Below are positions 10,991 to 21,239 of a DNA stretch of 64,000 bases, piece after piece. The translations under genes and the position numbers were made by a program. The notes beneath the pieces were generated by a model. It searched no databases, had not been told where the DNA came from, and saw only the letters and a list, made by a program, of their open reading frames with translations. Location of the stretch: the NCBI GenBank assembly GCA_002682825.1, contig NOKP01000006.1:186001-250000 (forward strand), in the 5' to 3' direction. Origin of the DNA: Neonectria sp. B-13. Lineage: Eukaryota; Ascomycota; Sordariomycetes; Hypocreales; Nectriaceae. How positions within the stretch are numbered: the stretch's first letter is position 1; each line of letters opens with the position of its first letter.

Positions 10991-11273
10991 AGATGAGGTT
11001 GAGCACTTGGCCGGTGGGGATTGATCTGTGTGTGAGGCTGACGGGGGAATGGAGGTAACTGGAGTGACGGAGCCGAAGCAAAGGAAGGGAAATATGGAGA
11101 CAGAGACAGCACGGGGGCGGGTAAGCTTATGCGCCTCCGACGCTAAGCTGCTGCGTCATTGGCTTTTCCCGGCCAGTTTGGTTGGTAGTCCAAGGCTGTA
11201 CCACTTAATTACTTACAAGTTAACAAGATCGTCCATCTCTTGATTGACCACCACCACCACCACTAACACAACC

Positions 11274-12194
11274 ATGATGGTCACACGAGCGCATATCCGG
11301 ATCCAATTGGTAACCCAAAGATTCAAGACGACATTCAAACTAGCAACCCCCCACCAGTCTCGATCATCGGCCACAAATTCAAGTTCCGCCGCAAAAACTT
11401 GGTTCCCGAATGCCCGCCAGGTTCTCGAGCAAAGCCCCATCGGCAGACTTGCAGGCTCCTACGCTCGTATCCAAGCTAGACATCCCTACAGGACTCAAGT
11501 TTGTAGCATCTTGATAATATGGCTATGCGGGGATTTGAGCGCGCAGCTGCTTTTCTCGAGTCAGACCATCGAAAAGCAGGGCGAGGTCAAGCCATCGACA
11601 CAATTTGGAGAAGATAGAATAAAAAGTCACGAGGCAACTTCTATCTCAGCCTACGATCCTGGGCGAACACTAAGCCATCTCATTGTTGGTGTAGTGGCTA
11701 GTATCCCGACATATAAATGGTTTGTACTTAAATTAACTCTCTCAATCCAAGGGGCAGCCTCACTAAGAAACAACAGGTTTATGCTCCTCCAGAGAAGCTT
11801 AAATTTTAAATCAAAGCTAGCTTCTATCCTCACCAGAGTCATTGTTCAGCAAGTAGTCTACACGCCAGTCTTCAACACCTACTTCTTTTCAATGCAGTCT
11901 CTTCTCTCCGGCGTTTCCATCGTCGACACAATAGCCCGCCTGAAGCTCACTTTGCCGATCAGCATCGTGAATGGCATGAAAGTTTGGACTGGTGTAGCTT
12001 TGGTTAGTTTCTCCATAGTGCCGCCGCAGTTCCGAAGCATATTTTCAGGATGTGTTGCTGTCTTCTGGCAATCGTATCTGAGCGGGATGAACCAAGTAGC
12101 TGCAGTGGTTGTGGAGACAGGGAGTCCTGGGAATTTGAAAATCCCGTCCGTCATCAAGTTTAAGAAGATTAACAAGGCTTTGACAAACGAATAG
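11274..12194 (+). CDS. Mpv17/PMP22-family organellar membrane protein
   Basis: A 306-residue single-exon gene. The start chosen is the ATG at 11274 (MMVTRAHIRIQLVTQRF), since no earlier in-frame ATG exists. The N-terminus is basic and hydroxylated without acidic residues, as in a mitochondrial presequence. Family signatures include CSILIIWLCGDLSAQLLF, VVYTPVFNTYFF, KVWTGVALVSFSIVPPQFRSIFSG and the C-terminal WQSYLSGMNQ, corresponding to the W-P-x-x-NF-x-x-VP-x-x-R and W-x-x-YLS blocks of Mpv17/PMP22 proteins. Four membrane helices are expected. Members sit in the mitochondrial inner membrane or peroxisome; Sym1 in yeast is one. The sequence is divergent at some consensus residues, so function is tentative. 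Confidence 0.75.
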   Translation: MMVTRAHIRIQLVTQRFKTTFKLATPHQSRSSATNSSSAAKTWFPNARQVLEQSPIGRLAGSYARIQARHPYRTQVCSILIIWLCGDLSAQLLFSSQTIEKQGEVKPSTQFGEDRIKSHEATSISAYDPGRTLSHLIVGVVASIPTYKWFVLKLTLSIQGAASLRNNRFMLLQRSLNFKSKLASILTRVIVQQVVYTPVFNTYFFSMQSLLSGVSIVDTIARLKLTLPISIVNGMKVWTGVALVSFSIVPPQFRSIFSGCVAVFWQSYLSGMNQVAAVVVETGSPGNLKIPSVIKFKKINKALTNE

Positions 12195-12375
12195 ATATAT
12201 CGGTGCAGTGGAATGTGTTTTTATTTCTATGTCTCTGTTTTGGAATGCTGTTGAAGTGTAAATAGAATAGTTCGACATATGTCATCCTGTTGTGCTATGA
12301 AGAATAAAGAGTTGAGCTTATACGTTCTCTGGATAAACCACTTAGAATGCAGCTGAGATGCCTGACCGTTGTAAA

Positions 12376-14230
12376 TCATCTAGCAAGCTTGAGCTGGCAC
12401 CTGAGAGGTGTTCGATGCCATGCCACAGTTCCTTTTTGTGTGCCCTGCCAGTTTCGAGACTCGGACAAAAGCTCGATATCAAAGTGCCAGACAAGCTTCG
12501 CCAGGATAAGACGAGTCTCTGCAGTAGTTAATCTATATCCAATGTTAGTAAGACTAAGTAAGACGAAAAGAGAAGAATTTTGGAACTAACCTAATGCCCA
12601 AGCATGTTCTTGGCCCATAGCTGAACGGATGAAACACATCAAGGCGGTCACCAGAAAAAGGTGAGCTTTGGTCTCTGGCCATTTGCAGCCATCGTTCAGG
12701 CATAAAGTCATCCGGAGAATGGAAGTTTTCTGGCGAATGATATGCGGCATGCTGGTGGACGCCCACGGTGATACCAGCCGGCACCGAGCGTCCATCTATT
12801 ACGGCGCCGCCCTTCGGCACTCGTCTTCCCACAGAAGACGGGGAAGGACAGTGAATCCTCAAGGACTCTTGCATGACCGCAGTCAGGTAGGGGAGCTTGT
12901 TGGCACTCTCCGACGTAATTTCATAGTCGGAGGAGAAGGCGCTCCGGATTTCCCTCTTCAACACCTGGTATGATTCTGGGTTGGTCGTGAGCGAGTGGAT
13001 ACTTGTCGACAGCCATGTAGCGGTTGTGCCTGTGCCGGCACCAATGATGGTAGCTGCGTTCAGCCGCATTTCCAATGGAGTCATGGCCTTACTCTCGCGG
13101 AGCATGTAGCTGAGGACGTCCTGGTTGTCTTCCTGCCTAGCTAGACGGGTTTCGAACTTTGAGCTGATGACTTGAAAGTTCTGAAAGGGTGCTCTAGTTT
13201 TGGCTCTAGGGAGGAGATAGTCCCGCCATTGCACAAGTCCATAAGTCTCCAGAGCTTGGGTCCTGTTCGGTCAAGGGGTATTGTCAGCATAGGCTTCTTC
13301 GTTGGACATTGGGAAACAAGACAAGAGATATGGTTCGTACAAAACTTGTGACTGGATGGAATGCGTCAGTATATTCAACCAGCTGCCCCCGTCTCCCCTC
13401 TCCAAGGCTCCCTCTGGTTGGCTGCAGACGACGTCGGAGATGAGATCCAGGGTGGTCTTTGACACTTTGATGTTAGAGAATCTTCAGTCTAAGCGTGGAC
13501 GGACGAATGAATCCTCCTTACCATCTCGAAATACTTGTTTAGGTCCACCCAACTCTTGCCGCAGAGTAATTTGAGCTTCTCGACAAGAAGGTCTACGTAC
13601 TGTAAAATTTTCCCATCGTATTCTTTGATGGACTTTTCTGACAATGAGGGGGCAAGAATTCGACGAAGGCGGGCGTGGTTGGCTTTATCTGCACTGAGGA
13701 TAGCGTGTGCACCCTGTCGGCACCGTACATGGTCAGCTCTCTCGTGGAACACACTTGTAGTAGCGTGGGCTACGTATCGAAACAAGTGTAAATCACATAC
13801 CTCGACTCCTGGCTTACTAAAGCCAGCCTGGTTGTTCTTCTCCATTTCCACGGCGCGCAGGCCGTAGATGGACTTCCATGCCGTCTCGGTGGTATAGGAG
13901 AGATGGTCAGGCGCTACGCGAACAACGCTACCGTACCGCTTGTGCAGTTCAATGCTTTTCCAAACCAGCTTCCCCGTAACGCGGTAATACACCCATACCA
14001 ATTGGGTCGCGGCCCAGAGCTTGGGGCCCGGGTATGCACTGAGGGGATGGAACCAGACGTTGTAAGCGGCATGGATCAAGAGAGCAAAAATAGCCTACCG
14101 CTTTCGTCTAAGTAAATCGCGTTTATCATCGTGTGTGCGCACTTACAAGACTAAAAAGCACAACCGGTATCAGGATTGGACTTGCCACGACGGCCGACAG
14201 TGCTTCGGTTGAAAGAGAGCTGAACAACAT
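12376..14230 (-). CDS. Cytochrome P450 monooxygenase
   Basis: Six exons: 14230-14147, 14094-13801, 13713-13522, 13456-13341, 13262-12591 and 12532-12376, giving 504 residues. All introns are GT-AG. One 87-base intron (13800-13714) is in frame and was recognised by its GTATGT donor and the break in homology. The N-terminus is a membrane anchor (VVASPILIPVVLFSLAIFAL) followed by the proline hinge HPLSAYPGPK. Motifs: I-helix GAGTGTTATWLS (the usual acidic residue of AGxD/ET is replaced by Gly), K-helix QESLRI (ExxR), and heme loop FSYGPRTCLG with the Cys ligand. It faces the MFS gene across a shared promoter and belongs to the presumed polyketide cluster. The reaction is likely oxidation of the cluster product. 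Confidence 0.9.
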
Positions 14231-14718
14231 GTTTGCGAGGGGTTGGGAGATGCACACAGTAGACTTGATAGAAGGTTTTCGGATCTGACGTATACTTGTG
14301 AAGCTCACGAGCATGGCAAAGCAGGTTTAATGTATAGCGCGGTCGTTGGTGGCTTTGCAGCGCCGACACAGAATCGCTGGCCACGGCCACATCGGCGAAT
14401 CAGATTGGTTCCCGAACCAAAAGCCGACTTATCCGAGTCCCGCTAAGATTCAAAGGACGGATGTCCGCTTCGGCATTCGAACCCGCCGGCTCGGCCATCG
14501 CATAAGAACATGCGGCAGCGAAGGGGTGGGTCGGTGGGGTGGGGGGAACTTTTGGACATGGACTGGAAATAGAACAAGCCCATGGCCGAATCCCGATAAA
14601 ATACAATAATTTGTTCTACCCAACCTGATGCTATTTTTCATCCCTTTCCGTTCCGTCTTGTGCCACCCTCATTTCTCTCAAAACCAGGGGAAAAACGCGA
14701 ACCTTGTCGACATACACC
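14231..14718. promoter_or_regulatory. Divergent promoter shared by P450 and MFS genes
   Basis: 488 bases between two genes transcribed away from each other. It contains a perfect 7-2-7 palindrome (TTGGTTC-CC-GAACCAA) at 14405-14420 and several CGG/CCG triplets between 14455 and 14510, including TCGGCCATCGC, which resembles the AflR-type pattern TCG-N5-CGR but ends in C. Shared control by the nearby AflR-type regulator is plausible. No gene recognised. Confidence 0.45.
14405..14420. promoter_or_regulatory. Perfect palindrome in divergent promoter
   Basis: Arms TTGGTTC and GAACCAA flank a CC spacer. A site of two-fold symmetry midway between the P450 and MFS starts could bind a dimeric regulator and serve both genes. 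Confidence 0.4.
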
Positions 14719-16446
14719 ATGAGCGAGCGTACCCGGAGTGTCCCCAACGCGGCCGTCTTGGGTGCGAGCGGATACCAAGAGGAAAACGCTGTCCAGGAGA
14801 AACTCGCTACGCTAATCAGCTTTGGCGGCCCAGACGATCCTTACCACCCGGTAAACTGGCCTTTTCGCAAAAAGGTCACGACGACGATTCTATACGGACT
14901 TACAACATGCTGGATCACATTTGCCTCGGCCGTCTACTCAGCCGCCATTTATCCCGTCTCGGCGGAATTCAAAGTCAGCACTGAAGTGTCGGCTGCTGGA
15001 GTTAGCCTGATGGTGTTTGGGTTTGGACTCGGGCCGTTGGTATGGGCCCCACTGAGCGAACTATACGGGCGAAAATGGGTTGTTCTTGTTGTAAGTCTGC
15101 GCTGGCTCTACGTGTCATGGTACAACAATGATCTGATGCGTCCCGGGAAAGCCCTACTTCATCGCCGCCGTTTTTTCCTTTGGTACGGCCACAGCCAAAG
15201 ATATCCAGACGGTCCTCATTACCCGCTTCTTTGCTGGGCTATTCGGGAGCGCCCCCGTGACCAATACGGGTGGTGTCATGGCCGACATATGGGCTCCCCA
15301 CCAACGTGGTAACGCCATTGTCAGCTACGGAGTTACCATCGTCGGCGGCCCTACCTTGGGTCCTATTATTGGTGGCGCTCTGAGCTCAAGCTATCTTGGC
15401 TGGCGCTGGACAGAGTACTTGACGGGCATCGTGATGATGGCCCAATTCGCCATCGACGTATGCGTTCTGGACGAGAGTTACCCCCCTGTCTTGTTGGTGT
15501 ACAAGGCTCGCCGACTAAGACACGAGACTAAGAACTGGGCTTTGCATGCCGAGGTAAGTGCTGCAGCTTGCTTCAGGTGTTCCTTGGCCAAGACACTCAC
15601 AGTCGACCAGCACGAAGAACGGGATGTGTCATTCAAAGAACTGTACCGGAAGTATCTCATACGCCCTTTCCAGATGCTGGGGACTCCAATCTGCTTCCTC
15701 ATGTCACTCTACGCCTCGTTTGTATATGGTAAGAGACCCACCCATCCCGGAGCCAGGTATTGTTGTCATTCCTACTCACTTATTTCCAGGAATCCTCTAC
15801 GCCAATCTTGAAAGCTTTGTCATTGAATTTCAAGAAGTCCGTCACTGGGGACCCGTGGTGGGTAACCTACCTTTCATTGCCCTGTTAATTGGAATATTCT
15901 TCGCGGCAGCCATCAATGTCTATAACAACAAATACTATGGTAAAAAGCTCAAGGAAAACGGGTTCAAGGCAGTGCCAGAGGCCAGGCTGCCACCCATGAT
16001 GATTGGTGGTTTTGCTTTCACCGGCGGCCTGTTCCTCTTTGCGTGTGAGTCCACAACCTGAGCCTTGTCCAACATTTTCTGCGCGACCACTAACTTACGG
16101 CAACGCAGGGACTTCGTCTGAGCGCCTGAACTACTGGCCATCCATCATCGGAATCGGCCTGACTGGACTTGGATTCACCACCATCTTCCAATCCGCATTG
16201 AATTATCTCATTGACACCTTCACCCGCTTCAGCGCCAGCGCAGTGGCGGCGAATACGTTTATGCGGTCAATGTTCGCTGGTGCGTTCCCTCTGTTCGTTA
16301 TCCCCATGTACCACAAGACAGGAGTGGACTGGGGAAGCACCATATTTGGGTGCATTGCGGCAGTATTGATACCTGTCCCGTTTCTTTTCTTTGTGTGGGG
16401 AAAGAGAATCCGTGCTAGAGGGCAATGGAGCAAGCATAGTGTCTAG
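14719..16446 (+). CDS. MFS drug:H+ antiporter, DHA1 (12-TM) family
   Basis: Five exons: 14719-15090, 15152-15553, 15611-15728, 15790-16044 and 16109-16446, giving 494 residues. Every junction keeps frame; for example VVLV joins PYFIAAVFSFG, and FLFA-W-TSSERLNYW forms Trp across the last intron. The DHA1 signature PLVWAPLSELYGRK (MFS motif A) follows TM2, and GPTLGPIIGGALSSSYLGWRW corresponds to motif C and the TM5 loop. The hydrophilic N-terminus contains the typical NW segment (HPVNWPFRKK). The likely role is export of a small molecule from the plasma membrane, consistent with its place in the presumed secondary-metabolite cluster beside a P450 and an AflR-type regulator. Confidence 0.9.
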
Positions 16447-17105
16447 AGGAACGAGTGTACACGGAATTCACTTAGCCATCGAAGAGTGCCCCGGCCACGC
16501 CAATGGGGTCGCCATATCCGGGGAAGAATAATGCGGGCGTTGGTCGCATATACGATGTCTCTCTAGCCACAATAAATTACACCCTGGGCCCTGCTGCTGC
16601 GACTTACCACCTAACCCATCCCGTTACAGGGAATGTGCGAAAAGCCCGCCAGAATACGATCCGAATCGACATGGCTATGACCCTGGTAACTAGCACGTAG
16701 CAGATATTCCGTATCTATCTTTGCATGCCGTTTCGAGGACAGCGCGTAACATTTGGTTTCATTCTCCTAAAAACAGAGGACAGTCTAAAACTATTCCATC
16801 GTTTTGACGTCTTTGGAGGTCTCGTCTTATGTGATGCATTTGCGAAGGAATAGGACTTCTGCCCGTCTGTTAGTACGTGCGACTTACTATCGCCTCACGA
16901 GACCCTTGGTTGCAGCCTGGATGACGGGCTGAACCGGACATTTGCATGGTTGGTCTGAGAGCAAGGTCAGCTATGTCAACCTTGCTTCTATAAAAGCCCC
17001 TTAGATACCCTATCGCTCGAGGAGTAGAATTACCAACAAGTCGCTCGCTGTTCAAGAGTCACCTCTTCTTCTTGACTATCGCGTCTGACTTCTTCATCTT
17101 TAGAC
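16447..17105. other. Intergenic region with TATA box of AflR-type regulator
   Basis: TATAAAA lies at 16989-16995, about 110 bases before the regulator ATG, followed by a CT-rich leader (cacctcttcttcttgac). No other feature recognised. Confidence 0.5.
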
Positions 17106-18263
17106 ATGAGCCCCGGGAGCACCAATTGCTTCTGCACTGCGAAACGCTTAGGAGCACCCCATAAGGCCAAGATGCTTAAAGCGAGTTGCGACTTTTGTGC
17201 AATGTCGAAGGTCAAGTGCGATCGTGACCGGCCGCACTGCTCCAGGTGTGTTCGAAACGAAGTCGAGTGCCACTACAGTGAGTCTCGGCGCATCGGGAAA
17301 GCTCGTCGGCTATACGGCACAGCTGCATCTGGACCTGCAGCAAAAGATGGCAGCTCAGCCATGCAGGAGCTACGGGACCAACAGTTGCTCGACAAACCCC
17401 CCACGCCGCGTAAGCAACCCGTGGTTTTGCCCAAGGATTCCCTCCATGACCTGCCAGAATCGCCAGACTACTCAATGTCATCGCCCTCACAATTGGATTC
17501 TAATAGGCAGTCGTTGGAATCCAAGATGACTCAAGACTCAACACCACCCGATATGGCCTTCCTGGGCTTGCAGTTTCCAGAGTTCATGCAGCCAGCTATG
17601 GAAGACCATGGTCAAATCGACTTCCAGCACCTCCTCCCTGCGGACCCAAACCTCAAAGGCTGCAGCGACCCCGGCCCAGTCATCACCGACGACGAGGGAG
17701 ATTGTATGAGGCGTGCTTGTGCAGCTATCAAGCACTTGCATGTGCCAGTTGAAAGCTGCTTGGCAGCAGGTGTCTGTATGGGGAAGATCGAGACCTTCGG
17801 TAGCATCGATCAAACCCTCATGACGAACCGTGCAGCCCGCGAAACGGTGTTCCAGATACTGGCATGTCCCTGCGCCCACAGCTGGAACCTACTGTTCTTG
17901 CTTGTCCTCATCTCGCGTCCGTTGATAGACTCTTACTGCGCCCTTTTGAAACAGCAGCTCTCTAAGCTAGAGCCTGGGCACTCGTCTATCACGGACGCAT
18001 CGTCGAGAAGTTCTCTCGAGACCACTTCGAGCATGCGTGATGTCACTATAGCTATTGGTGGATATGTTTTAGACGGCGAGGCGGGGGACAAAGCAATTAT
18101 CCATGTTATACGGTCGCAGATTGAAGATATGCGAGGCTTGATTGACGGCCTGGCATCTTGTTATGATGAGAATACCGCCGAGGAGCCAACGGCAAAGTAT
18201 TGGAAGGTGCTCATTGAGTCGCTACGGTTTTGTCAGGGGAAAGCATTGGAGTCTACTGTGTGA
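17106..18263 (+). CDS. AflR-type Zn2Cys6 pathway regulator
   Basis: Single exon, 385 residues. The zinc cluster has Cys at residues 28, 31, 38, 45, 48 and 55 (SCDFCAMSKVKCDRDRPHC...), a perfect CX2CX6CX6CX2CX6C, followed by a basic linker SRRIGKARRLYG typical of AflR and its relatives. The C-terminal half matches the AflR regulatory domain (PF08493): RACAAIKHLHV, then ETVFQILACPCAHSWNLLFLLVLISRPLIDSYCALL. Regulators of this kind usually control non-reducing polyketide clusters, which fits the neighbouring EthD dehydratase, monooxygenase and PKS remnant. The frame is intact, so the protein may still be made although the core synthase is broken. Confidence 0.9.
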   Translation: MSPGSTNCFCTAKRLGAPHKAKMLKASCDFCAMSKVKCDRDRPHCSRCVRNEVECHYSESRRIGKARRLYGTAASGPAAKDGSSAMQELRDQQLLDKPPTPRKQPVVLPKDSLHDLPESPDYSMSSPSQLDSNRQSLESKMTQDSTPPDMAFLGLQFPEFMQPAMEDHGQIDFQHLLPADPNLKGCSDPGPVITDDEGDCMRRACAAIKHLHVPVESCLAAGVCMGKIETFGSIDQTLMTNRAARETVFQILACPCAHSWNLLFLLVLISRPLIDSYCALLKQQLSKLEPGHSSITDASSRSSLETTSSMRDVTIAIGGYVLDGEAGDKAIIHVIRSQIEDMRGLIDGLASCYDENTAEEPTAKYWKVLIESLRFCQGKALESTV

Positions 18264-19091
18264 TGGTGGGTAGTAGTCCAAGGGACCGGCTTAGACATGA
18301 GGTTATTCACTACTTCACACACTGCATCGGTCATGTCTTGATTCGCTCTTAGAGGGCATACGTCAGTAATGAGTGAGTGGGGTTTTGCCAACTGGTTCAT
18401 GCAGCGGCCAAGTCCATAGCTAGACGACAAATAAACTTAGCGTCAGCCTTCTTGTTGTGACAAAAGAAACTAAGACTCCAATGTTCTGCTGTGGCGGATG
18501 TTCGGCAGGCAGGCGATTTAGCTTATAGTGGCAGCAATGCGCAGCTTACCAGACGGTATTCGTTCTCACTGGTACGTCATCGTAGGTACTGGCTACTCAC
18601 ATACTGAGCTGATTCCTGCATGGTGCTTGGCAGGAAACGCTGCAGCGTGCCGTGTTGGGCCTGTTGGCTCGGGGGATGTCCGAGCGGCGAAGTGCTGGGA
18701 ATTCCCGGATATGTCCAAATCGAGAAAGTCGCTGACATGTGTTGGTAAGCGCACGGGAGTTAAGGCGCTGGCGAGCGAGATATTATAGGCGTTAAGATAC
18801 AACGTGCGCGGCCAACAAGTGGAGTGGCGGACAGCGGGCATCGGATAGCTTATGCGTCGGCCGAAGATGCGGGACGGGGCGGGCCGATCAGATCGGCCTC
18901 GTATAAGCCAAGTTGTTAAGAGTAGTCCAAGGCCCTCGGCTCCGTTGTCCGAAGCCAGCGCTCCGTCAGAAGTAGACGACGAGTCAATAGACGCTAGACC
19001 GAAAGGATATTCAGACTCTCGACAGATGGAACCAAGGCAGTTTTCCATTTTCTTTGCTACGTGCAGTGTAGCCTCCAATGTACTGCTTCTT
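18264..19091. other. Gene-free region between convergent genes
   Basis: 828 bases between the stop codons of the AflR-type gene and the truncated monooxygenase. A 161-codon frame is open on the minus strand (19078-18593), but its product is low in hydrophobic-core pattern, matches nothing I recognise and has no evident promoter. The length is unusual for a convergent interval and may mark lost sequence. Confidence 0.4.
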
Positions 19092-20416
19092 CTAGCCGGT
19101 AATTCTTTCTAGCTCAAACAAGGCCGAGTTCGTTATTTTCAACCCTCGGCTCTGTCGAGCTTTTGCCTTTTCCCGGAGCAACTCTGTTGCCTCCAAGTAG
19201 AAACGTCCCCTTTCGGTGAGTCGAATGCCATCTAGCACTGGCGCATCCGCGAGGCCCATGAAGCCCCTAAAAAGCCAGTCTCCGTCAGAGAGACTCGGTA
19301 ATTCCTGCACTACGGCCGCCGGTGCATCACTGTGACCAAGTTGCGCCCGGCAGATGATGCCGGCCTTTTGCATCACCTGACCGGTGCGTCCTCTTCGCCG
19401 TTCCTCGTAGCGCTCCAAGGCGGACTTCAACCCGTCGCGGTGAAGTGTCTTGTCCGGTGATGCCGCCAGGGCTCCCTGAAGCTCATTCACCAACACAACA
19501 GCCGACTCCAGGGCCTGGTTGGCCCCCATCGCCGCCGAGTCAGTGGGATTGGACAATAGAGCCATGCAAAGACGGGCGTCGGGTACCTTGTGCGCTGCGT
19601 CTCCGACAATGACGACCCGGCCGGCGTGCCATGTCTTCGCCATACCCTCCTCAAGAACAATCTTCTTCGCGAAGGTTCGGTTCGCGTCAATGTCTCGGAA
19701 CCGAATATCGGGCGAGATTTGCAGATGGGTCACTGCCTGACAAACGGCATCAGCATCCGCCGCCGCATATCGGGGGACCGAGGACATGGGATATGATTGT
19801 CCAAAGTCTTCAAAGACGAACCAGAACACGACACCGCCCTTGCCCGTAAATCCGAGGATGCTTTCCTCCTCCCGGTAGACGGAGAAGCAATCTCTCTCGG
19901 CTATCCCCGGAGTAGGACTGGAGATTCCGTAGACGCAAGCAAAGTGGGTGCTCATGCCTTTAATGAACGTCAAGTGAATAGCTGTTGCCGCCTATTTCTC
20001 TCTCTCTCTATCTCTCACCCAAACTCACATTCATCAGTGTTGCCGTGCTTCTCTAAGCTAGAAGAATTAATGAAATCTCGCACCACACTGCGAACCCCAT
20101 CGGCACCGATGACAAGGTCGGCTGTGACGGTGAAGCCGTCCTTCGTCATCACGGTGACTTTGTCGTCTTCTCCTTCTCGCAACGAAGCAATCCGAGAAGA
20201 GATCTTGATAAGTCCTTTGCCTCCCAGCTGATCAGCCATGATTTGGAGGAGTTTCTGCCGCTGAAGAAAGAGGCCTCCGTATCTAATCCTGCAAGAATTA
20301 GATAAGGCTGGGAGTGACAAACAGACGGTTCTTTGACGGGTTGCTCACTTAGAAGGGTAGTAGCCAAGGGCGTTGGTGGAGGCGATTAGAATCTCATCAT
20401 TTGTCTGCTCCAAGCT
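19092..20416 (-). pseudogene. FAD-dependent monooxygenase lacking its N-terminal FAD-binding segment
   Basis: Three segments splice cleanly: 20416-20349, 20288-20029 and 19957-19092. They encode ASTNALGYYPSK-IRYGGLFLQRQ, the VIGADGVRS (DG) motif and the VIVGDAAHK (GD) motif of class A monooxygenases. The expected first 60-80 residues with the GxGxxG Rossmann loop are absent. Upstream of the ASTNALGYY segment the frame closes with TGA at 20419-20417, and the EthD gene ends only 30 bases further at 20446. No suitable ATG precedes the conserved region; the first in-frame Met is internal. A 17-residue foreign stretch also interrupts the GD motif. I read this as a 5'-deleted pseudogene. A small fragment with residual function is unlikely without the FAD loop. 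Confidence 0.75.
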
Positions 20417-20445
20417 TCAATTGAAAACGTTGGCTGAAGAATTAT

Positions 20446-20984
20446 CTATTGTTTTCCCAGAACAATGGTTCCATCCATTATAATATCGTGAACGAGGCCG
20501 ATTGTCATCCTACAGTCGGTTAGAGGGCTGGTCTAGCGGTCGATGACGCTCGGAAAAACTCACCTGCTCCGCTTAGTATCTGCAAACTCCTCTTGATCAG
20601 GCGTGATACGCTCTTGGAAATAGGGGTCGGCCTTCATTCGCGTAAAATCCTCTCCATCGTCGAACATGATTTGAATAATAGCATCGTAGTCCACGGTATT
20701 GGCGAACTGCGGATCAAAGAGCAGGCCCATCTTGCTCCGCGTTGACGAGGTATTGTGTGTCTGCAGGCAGCTTCAGCTATTGCTTCAAGGCTGAAATGAC
20801 AAGTTCCTGAAAAGCCTCTTACTATTTTCCACCGTCTGATACCATACTGTAGCATGAGATCCTGGACCAGAGGCGCGTGGGTATGCACCATGTATTGACG
20901 ATACGCCTCCTCGGTAAGGCCGGCTTTTCTGAAGCCGCATATTGTGAGGCAGAGTAGTTTTTTGGGAGGTAATCGTGATTCCAT
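20446..20984 (-). CDS. EthD-domain dehydratase, polyketide-cluster type
   Basis: Three exons: 20984-20823, 20760-20564 and 20509-20446, giving 140 residues. The start is MESRLPPKK. The first exon carries the EthD-type core [18 protein letters not shown] with the conserved Y-x-x-H-x-x-H pattern, and the second carries [19 protein letters not shown] and [17 protein letters not shown]. The third supplies the end MTIGLVHDI. EthD-like proteins in fungal aromatic polyketide clusters act as small dimeric dehydratases or decarboxylases on anthrone/anthraquinone-type intermediates. It lies back to back with the PKS remnant and directly upstream of the truncated monooxygenase. All splice sites and the frame are intact, so it appears functional although its likely substrate source is lost. 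Confidence 0.85.
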
Positions 20985-21239
20985 AATAGTAAGTAAGTAA
21001 CACGGGGCTCTAGGGATGAACTCGAAGATCACAACTGTTTGAGTTCTATTGGTCTTCTCCAACACCCGATGTTACACCCAGCCGAGTTGTATTTGAGCAA
21101 AAGTGTCAAAAATCGGACAAAGGGACCTCGGAGCTCAGCTTGGATCTCGTAGACCTGTTGGACCTTCGAATGAGACAGCTCGGTACTCAGCGGGATATTC
21201 GGACCTCATCGGCGGTTTCTGTCAACATAATCGCTTCGG

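Noticed and set aside
18593..19078. 161-codon minus-strand frame between the AflR-type regulator and the monooxygenase
   Set aside because: No family resemblance, no clear start context and no promoter; kept only as a note on the region.
20000..20020. CT-microsatellite-like run near 20000
   Set aside because: It lies inside a monooxygenase intron (as a GA run on the coding strand) and is short; no sign of a functional repeat.
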